The notes under the pieces: generated by a model
The model's database searches: none
The model's input: the letters and a program-made list of their open reading frames with translations, nothing else
Told to the model about the DNA's origin: nothing
In this document: piece after piece, positions 58,973 to 64,000 of the stretch
How the letters are laid out: the number at the start of each line of letters is the position of its first letter
Position numbering within the stretch: the stretch's first letter is position 1
Translations under genes and position numbers: made by a program
NCBI GenBank assembly: GCA_002104935.1
Contig: MCGT01000028.1
Span: forward strand, 62,001-126,000
Origin: Hesseltinella vesiculosa
Taxonomy: Eukaryota > Mucoromycota > Mucoromycetes > Mucorales > Cunninghamellaceae
Length of the DNA: 64,000 nt
Reading direction: 5' to 3'

Positions 58973-59530
58973 ATGCGCCTCCTTCTCATTGCCAGTATTG
59001 CAATTTCCATGGTCATGGCTCTCCCTACAAAACGTCAAGGCAATGTTGGGGGTACCAGTGGCCAACCTTTTGGATGTAACACGCTTGATGCCGTCTTGGC
59101 CTGCCAGAGAACCGCCGGTACAAATCCTCAAGGGTTTGTTCAGTGCGTTTTAAATGCGTGCAAGGCTGGCGGAACAGCCGGCCCTGGTGGTCCTACTCCT
59201 CCAGTCCCTCCTCCTAGTCCTCCTGTTCCTCCTGCTGGTTCTGCTGGTTCTGCTGCTCCTGCTGATCCTAACGCTCCCGCTGATCCTAACGCTCCTGCTG
59301 ATCCTAACGCTCCCGCTGATCCTAACGCTCCTGCTGATCCTAACGCTCCTTATGATCCTAACGCTCCTGCTGATCCTAACGCTCCTGCTGATCCTAACGC
59401 TCCTTATGATCCTAATGCTCCTGCTGATCCTAATGCTCCCGCTGATCCTAATGCTCCTGTTGATAGTCCATTCCCTCCTCCACCTCCTGGTCCTCCTCCT
59501 AGCCGTCGAGCCGTTGAGTTCAGCAAATAA
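58973..59530 (+). CDS. Secreted protein with ADPNAP hexapeptide repeats
   Basis: Single exon, 185 residues. The signal peptide is MRLLLIASIAISMVMA, followed by LPTKRQ, whose dibasic KR could be a Kex2 processing site. A short Cys domain runs from about 35 to 63 (CNTLDAVLACQR, GFVQCVLNACKAGG; four Cys). A Pro-rich stretch leads into eleven perfect hexapeptides (A/Y)DPNAP at residues 97-162, and a polyproline end PPPPPGPPPSRRAVEFSK. It is probably an extracellular or wall-associated protein; the function is unknown. A broken paralogue lies inverted at 60879-61282. Confidence 0.75.
   Translation: MRLLLIASIAISMVMALPTKRQGNVGGTSGQPFGCNTLDAVLACQRTAGTNPQGFVQCVLNACKAGGTAGPGGPTPPVPPPSPPVPPAGSAGSAAPADPNAPADPNAPADPNAPADPNAPADPNAPYDPNAPADPNAPADPNAPYDPNAPADPNAPADPNAPVDSPFPPPPPGPPPSRRAVEFSK
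59261..59458. repeat. Coding minisatellite, eleven 18-bp units
   Basis: The unit GCTGATCCTAACGCTCCT is repeated 11 times in frame, with synonymous C/T changes and two GCT-to-TAT changes (Ala to Tyr). Length differences between strains would change protein length without shifting frame. Confidence 0.9.
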
Positions 59531-60039
59531 GCGAAGTATTAAATAAAAACCATTTGTGTTTCAAAGAATGAAAATCACCTCGAAAATGTTGCTCAGAGAA
59601 AGGCACGATGTTAGGTAGGAATAGACGCCTGGTGGCGTTGGTATTTTTGCACTGCCTATGACCTATACTTACATCACTGTGTTCTTATAGCTTGCTTGAA
59701 CAACGAGCACTTCTCCGGGTGCGTTAAGGAAGTTCAAACTCTGAGCGGACTGGATTCAAGCATAGTTACGGTAGTCGGACCCAGCTTGGCTGGGCACGAT
59801 TCTCCGTCGCCACTCTAACTTACGATCGCTGCGATCTAAAGACTTGCGCCTTAAGCCGTAGACACTGCTCATCGGGGGCTGATATGATCAACTATTTCTG
59901 GCTGGAGAACCAATAGGATGAACCGCCAAGTCGCGTGAAATCACTTTTAGTGCATGCTTGCCAGTCTACTCTTTCTTCCTTGTGCTTTCTGAGAGCGTTA
60001 CAATTTCAACCAGAGCCATTTCTCACCATTTTGTACTGG
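59531..60039. other. Intergenic stretch, no gene seen
   Basis: Unique sequence after the secreted-protein gene. I looked for tRNA-like boxes around 59700-59880 and found no convincing cloverleaf. No frame with motifs. Confidence 0.4.
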
Positions 60040-60790
60040 CATGCAAAATTTGGGGTGAATTTAGTTAGAGCAATTTAGCACTGTGATTTTTAATCAGATG
60101 GCCTGGGGGGTCGCCTGGTGAAAATGTCCGATTTTTCATTTTTTTAGCGGGGGAATCGGAGGTGTCAAAACGAAACGGATCAAAAGTTGGGTGGGTGACC
60201 ATCGCTAATGGACCTGATTTTTCAGCATCCCCGTCATTCATGCATTTTGCGCTCTCGTACAACATTTCACATCGATCCAATCACTCAAAAGTGCTGTGCA
60301 GCGTTTTGGTTTTTTTTTTTTCAAAATGGAGAAAATTTTGGATCGCCATATTCAGTCTCCGCACAGTGCCCTTCGACTCCTGGCTGGTGCACGCATGGCA
60401 TTTGATAAACAGTGAAAACCGGTGCCATTTGTCAAGTGCGGCATAGTCAAAGTAGTGAACCGAAATTTTGGATTTTTAGATTGTTTTAGAGAAGGTTGGA
60501 CTTTGGAGTTGATTTGGATTTGCTCTGCTTGCATCAGCCAGGAGTTGAAAGGTACTGTGCGGAGACTGAATATGGCGATCCAAAATTTTCTCCATTTTGA
60601 AAAAAAAAAAACCAAAACGCTGCACAGCACTTTTGAGTGATTGGATCGATGTGAAATGTTGTACGAGAGCGCAAAATGCATGAATGACGGGGATGCTGAA
60701 AAATCAGGTCCATTAGCGATGGTCACCCACCCAACTTTTGATCCGTTTCGTTTTGACACCTCCGATTCCCCGCTACTAAAAATCGCTGCT
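60040..60790. repeat. Foldback element, best-preserved copy (near-perfect palindrome)
   Basis: The left arm (about 60110-60385) and right arm (about 60535-60785) are almost exact reverse complements around a ~150-bp loop. Left to right the arm reads AGCGGGGGAATCGGAGGTGT, CAAAACGAAACGGATCAAAA, GTTGGGTGGGTGACCATCGC, TAATGGACCTGATTTTTCAG, CATCCCCGTCATTCATGCAT, CACATCGATCCAATCACTCA, AAAGTGCTGTGCAGCGTTTT, poly-T, TCAAAATGGAGAAAATTTTG, and ATTCAGTCTCCGCACAGTGC. The left side extends outward to about 60040 in sequence shared with 40180 (GTGATTTTTAATCAGATGGC, CTGGGGGGTCGCCTGGTG). No protein of its own. It sits between the two inverted secreted-protein paralogues. Confidence 0.85.
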
Positions 60791-60878
60791 TTCTCTGGGC
60801 AACTTTTTCGAGATGACGTTCTTTCTTTGAAACACAAATGATATTTATTTAATACGCTTGCAGTAATGGATGAACGGC

Positions 60879-61282
60879 TTAAGGCGTAGTAATAACAGGG
60901 GGAGTAGGAGGAAATGGAAGATAAGGCTCAGGACCTGGAGGAGCAGGACCTGCCAGGGGAGAAGGAACACCAGGGTCAACTTTTCCGCCAGCTGCGCACG
61001 CTTTTTCAATGCACTCCTGAATGTTCGTAATATAACCGGGCAGAACGTCATGACTGGTAATGAAGTAATTCATTACATTTGTAAAACGGTTTTGCCAGAC
61101 GTGGGGCAACCAGGAGGCAATCCACCAGTACCAACATTTCCAGGAGAAGTGGTGGAGGTGATGGAGAAGGCGATGGAGGCGAAGGAGAAGGCGATGGAAG
61201 GCTAGATGAACCAACATCTTGACGTTTTGCAGGGAGCCATGACCATGGGGATTGCAACACTGGCAATAAGAAGGAACCGCAT
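60879..61282 (-). pseudogene. Broken inverted paralogue of the ADPNAP secreted protein
   Basis: ATGCGGTTCCTTCTTATTGC and the following signal-peptide codons (MRFLLIASVAIPMVMA) match the gene at 58973. Two bases are then lost (GCTCCCTGCAAAACG against GCTCTCCCTACAAAACG), and the frame stops soon after at TAG. In the right frame LPAKRQDVGSSS follows, then a Pro/Ser stretch; further down, another frame carries ECIEKACAAGGKVDPG, matching QCVLNACKAGGTAGPG. Upstream promoter sequence (about 61300-61450) is also shared. Unannotated splicing could rescue part of it, but I call a pseudogene. Confidence 0.65.
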
Positions 61283-61617
61283 GATGAATAACTTGATTTT
61301 TTACAAGCAAGTTGCTGTGTAGAGAAGAAGATTAAAAAAAGGACCTGCAAAAAAAAAGTGATCGACGGAAAATCCGCAACACAAACGCAGCTATTTTCTA
61401 TACTGTGCCAGTATGCGGGGAACTCCTGCCTGAAGCAGATCCTCAACGCCAGTTACGCCAGGTCAGTGGATGGCCAGGGTACCCAACTTGGCTCTTTGAA
61501 AATGGTGACACCGATAAAATTCTGATGAAGGGTGCGTCGTTTCATAGCGCATCCTCGCCATTTATTCGATAAGCCTCTATGTAAATTGAGCCATCCCCTT
61601 TCTTTTTTTTTCTGCAG

Positions 61618-61974
61618 AGCTACAGGAAGACCAGTGTCCCTCGCGACAAGCTGATTTTCATTGGCGGCCAAGACATGTTGAATCAGTATATCAACGAGAT
61701 CAACCTCTTTGATCTGAAGCAGATGTGCTGGGTGCAAGGCGGCCCGGTGGATCAGCAGTATGGTGCCTACCAATCGGTCGCCTTTTGCCCGCTCGCCTCC
61801 AGCCAGGGTCAGTCGCCTTTGTAGCCTGCTGCCGAAGCCCAGCCGTCCGACCTACCTGTGTGCATCTACTCTAATTACAACTTTGCCGACGTCACCCGCG
61901 ACTTGCAGAGCTGCCGCCCCTTGCAGGACAGTGGCATCCAGTTCAGAAACCACTCCGACGCCATGATTGGGTGA
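61618..61974 (+). pseudogene. Kelch-repeat protein relic
   Basis: After a good acceptor (TTTTTTTTCTGCAG) the frame reads SVPRDKLIFIGGQDMLNQYI, NEINLFDLKQMCWVQGGP, a kelch blade with its GG pair. It hits an in-frame TAG at 61822, then continues LPVCIYSNYNFADVTRDLQS to TGA at 61972. The second part resembles the segment after the kelch blades in Mucorales kelch membrane proteins (from memory). No upstream or downstream exons are visible, so this is a truncated fragment. Confidence 0.55.
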
Positions 61975-62021
61975 CATCAGATAGCATTCTATTGGGCCAT
62001 TTCAGGACCTGTGTAACTCAC

Positions 62022-62230
62022 CTTCATCTTCACTCATCTTCATCTTCACTCATCTTCACTCATCTTCACTCATCTTCACCCATCTTCACTCATCTTCACT
62101 CATCTTCACTCATCTTCACTCATCTTCACTCATCTTCACTCATCTTCACTCATCTCCGCCCCTAGGACCACTCATCTTCACTCGCTTTCACTCGTCTTCA
62201 CTCATCTTCACTCATCTTCACTCATCTTCA
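62022..62230. repeat. Tandem repeat, 10-bp unit CATCTTCACT
   Basis: About twenty copies of CATCTTCACT in near-perfect register, broken once by an unrelated insert around 62155-62172. It ends 126 bp beyond the 3' end of the zinc-finger gene at 62356, mirroring the 20-bp array next to the related gene at 45237. Confidence 0.9.
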
Positions 62231-62355
62231 AAAAAAAAGCCCATTGGCTTATTTGCCTACCGGTTTTACAGTATATCACCCGTTTACCCTTCAGCTGGTT
62301 GCTGTAAAAAATGAGAAATCGGTTGCGAAAGACAGTTAAAAAAAAGTTACAAGTT

Positions 62356-63813
62356 TTATTCCTGATACAGCATTGAAACAAGGGCGTCTTTTTGATCTAC
62401 AGCGTGCAAACCATTATGTTCTCCTTGTAGCCGCTGCACAATATTGACCTGGTCGTCAAGTTGCACCATCAAATAAGCCAGGAGATTAAAAATTGGTAGC
62501 CACTTACTTCGGATGCGGTCATTGACTGGAATGGCGGCAGTCAAAACTTCTTTGAAACAGTACTTGTAATCATCGCCCAGCGTCATTTCAGAGAGAATTA
62601 CGGTGTCTTGCACCGTCTGAACACCAAATGCTTTCAAGAGCTTGTAAGTTGCCAAACTTGCATTGGCATGAGACCGAGCGTCTCCTTTCAAGATACACAT
62701 TAAGATGTGTATGATCTTCAAGGTGTCATCACTCGCATGGAGATGGTCATCAGACAAACGCCCACCGGAGACCTCGAGGGTAAGTCGTTCGTTGTTATCC
62801 CTGTCAAAACCCAAGCCGTCGACAAAGCGCAGTGTTGTCTCGTCCAGCTGGCCAATGTTGACCATGACGCGAGATTGCCGTGTCTGCTGCATGGTCTGTG
62901 GCTCGCACCAGTTGAAGCAGAGCTGATTCGTTTGGTGCCCAAATGTTTTAAAGATAGGAACGACATTGCTGATCAGAAATGTTCGCTCGCTGACGTCAGA
63001 AAAGGGTGCCATTTGCTCGTTAGTGTTGCTATTTGCAAAGTCGGTTAGGATGAAGCGCATGGTCTGGATGAGCTGCTTTTCCATGGTAGAAAGAGCGCTG
63101 CCCTTGTCGATAGGATGTCCCCAAAGCCAAGCAGGTAAGTTCCCGAGGGGTTGATTCATAGCGCTCACCAGAAAGCTGAAAGCTTCTGGAAATTTTTTTA
63201 ACGAAGACAGCGATGCGTGGGATCCCTTTTGTTTTTGCAAGTCAAGCAGATGGTCGGAAGATAATGATGAGTTACAGGGAGAGACGATGGTCACAATGGG
63301 TGCCAGGGCGTCAATTATTTTAGCGCTAATACGCGATACTTCCAGGGCTTGGTAGGGCTGCTGTGGTGATGTGAATTTGAAAAGCGCATTTTTGCTGTTC
63401 AAAATAGGTGGTGGACTGTCTGTGCTCATATGGCATGATCGTTTCGGGCATGATTGTTCTGTATCTTGGCCATGTGCATCGTCGGCTCTGCTGTGAGTTC
63501 TGGTTGACCTACTTGTTCCCGCCAGTGCTAGGTGATTGGCGTCGATATGAGCAGCAAGATCTTCCATGTTGGGATAATGGGCTAAACAGGATAGGCATGC
63601 GTAATGCAATTGGATTGAAGAGTGGATTGTGTCATTTTGCTGCGTAATGTACGTGTACTGGCCCGTATCAACACGAGATCGGCCGCCTTCTGGACGTGAA
63701 GGAAGAAAGATTTGATGTAGCTTAATGTAGTGCCGCTTGAGACCAGATGCATCTGCTAAAATTTTGTTGCAGATATGGCAACTATATCGCAAATTGACAA
63801 GAGATGTCTCCAT
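62356..63813 (-). CDS. C2H2 zinc-finger protein, divergent relative of 45237-46820
   Basis: Single-exon gene, 485 residues, start METSLVNLRYSCHIC. Two C2H2 fingers sit at the same spacing as in 45237-46820: Cys12, Cys15, His28, His33 (YSCHICNKILADASGLKRH), and Cys73, Cys76, His89, His94 (YACLSCLAHYPNMEDLAAH). Between them YTYITQQNDTIHSSIQ matches FTYVKTSTMHASIEE. The C-terminal region keeps a helical block (TMRFILTDFANSN), SERTFLISNVVPIFKTFG and FDRDNNERLTLEVSGGRLSD. Where the relative has RPDICI and GEVK, this protein has SRVMVNI and LEVS, so a nuclease active site is not evident. It may be an inactive, regulatory or domesticated member. The frame is fully open, suggesting selection or recent origin. 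Function unknown. Confidence 0.65.
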   Translation of the reverse strand: METSLVNLRYSCHICNKILADASGLKRHYIKLHQIFLPSRPEGGRSRVDTGQYTYITQQNDTIHSSIQLHYACLSCLAHYPNMEDLAAHIDANHLALAGTSRSTRTHSRADDAHGQDTEQSCPKRSCHMSTDSPPPILNSKNALFKFTSPQQPYQALEVSRISAKIIDALAPIVTIVSPCNSSLSSDHLLDLQKQKGSHASLSSLKKFPEAFSFLVSAMNQPLGNLPAWLWGHPIDKGSALSTMEKQLIQTMRFILTDFANSNTNEQMAPFSDVSERTFLISNVVPIFKTFGHQTNQLCFNWCEPQTMQQTRQSRVMVNIGQLDETTLRFVDGLGFDRDNNERLTLEVSGGRLSDDHLHASDDTLKIIHILMCILKGDARSHANASLATYKLLKAFGVQTVQDTVILSEMTLGDDYKYCFKEVLTAAIPVNDRIRSKWLPIFNLLAYLMVQLDDQVNIVQRLQGEHNGLHAVDQKDALVSMLYQE

Positions 63814-64000
63814 GGCAAATTACAAACGGGTGAAAGCGAGCTTTTTTGTTTTGCTCCCGTTCCCTCGCCAAAAACGGACTTTTGCACTTGCAGGCAAGTT
63901 GAGTTTTTTTTTTTCTTGGAAAATGAGCCTATGACCGTCCGTCTTTTTCTTCAGGGCAATCCAGTTGTCACCAACGCACTAGTTTTTATTGAACAGGATG
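63814..64000. other. Right edge of window
   Basis: A short tail after the zinc-finger gene start. The last ~50 bases could be exon of a further gene, since a pyrimidine tract ending TTCTTCAG precedes GGCAATCCAGTTGTCACCAA, but too little is present to call it. Confidence 0.25.

Noticed and set aside
59154..59546. Leucine-rich frame overlapping the ADPNAP gene
   Set aside because: It is the +1 frame of the 18-bp repeat; the frame with signal peptide and Cys domain is clearly the coding one.
59690..59890. tRNA or small structured RNA gene
   Set aside because: Short stem-like GC patches are present but no A/B boxes or cloverleaf could be drawn.

Overview
The window is nuclear DNA of a filamentous fungus, most likely a Mucorales (Mucoromycota) species. 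Genes have several short introns (about 50-90 bp) with GTAAGT-like donors and T-rich acceptors. Long poly-A/poly-T runs are common, and protein families are fungal (Ppz-type phosphatase, Zds1, class V myosin, LYR protein, PUFA-type elongase). The decisive evidence is the trio NFX1-type helicase / HMG-box gene / triose-phosphate transporter at 50.7-58.0 kb, the layout of the sex (mating-type) locus in Phycomyces, Mucor and Rhizopus. Genus cannot be fixed from the sequence; no rRNA or tRNA gene was seen.

Layout. 0-7.2 kb: 3' end of a peroxiredoxin, a small secreted NIS1-like protein, a Ppz-type phosphatase and a Zds1-like regulator. 7.2-19.4 kb: gene-poor and repeat-rich, with a foldback element at 1.2-1.9 kb just before it, one small membrane protein with DPW repeats, minisatellites, tandem duplications and decayed coding stretches. 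19.4-21.6 kb: a hotdog thioesterase and a PUFA-type elongase, both plausible lipid-metabolism genes. 21.9-24.7 kb: transposon graveyard with a frameshifted TnpB/Fanzor-like relic and a scrambled Tc1/mariner transposase. 24.9-33.4 kb: a LYR-motif mitochondrial protein, a complete class V myosin and a WW-domain Gly-rich protein. 33.1-39.6 kb: a duplicated segment containing two glutathione reductase copies. One is intact; the other lost its redox-cysteine region. Between them lies an inverted pair of broken zinc-finger/nuclease-family genes.

39.8-47.4 kb: foldback-element arms, a four-TM protein, and a 3.46-kb unit bounded by ~255-bp inverted repeats. That unit holds a 45-copy 20-bp minisatellite and an intronless gene coding for two C2H2 fingers plus a PD-(D/E)XK-like motif (RPD...GEVK). 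A divergent intronless relative lies at 62.4-63.8 kb, again with a short tandem array just 3' of it, and broken relatives lie at 35.3-37.3 and 40.6-41.0 kb. This family, with its inverted repeats, is the best candidate for an undescribed mobile system. 47.4-58.0 kb: an MHR-domain transcription factor and the sex locus. 58.7-62.2 kb: a secreted repeat protein and its inverted, broken paralogue around a palindromic foldback element, then a kelch relic.

Exon joins were chosen by reading-frame continuity and GT-AG (three times GC-AG) signals; no alignment or transcript data were available. Family names come from recognised motifs.
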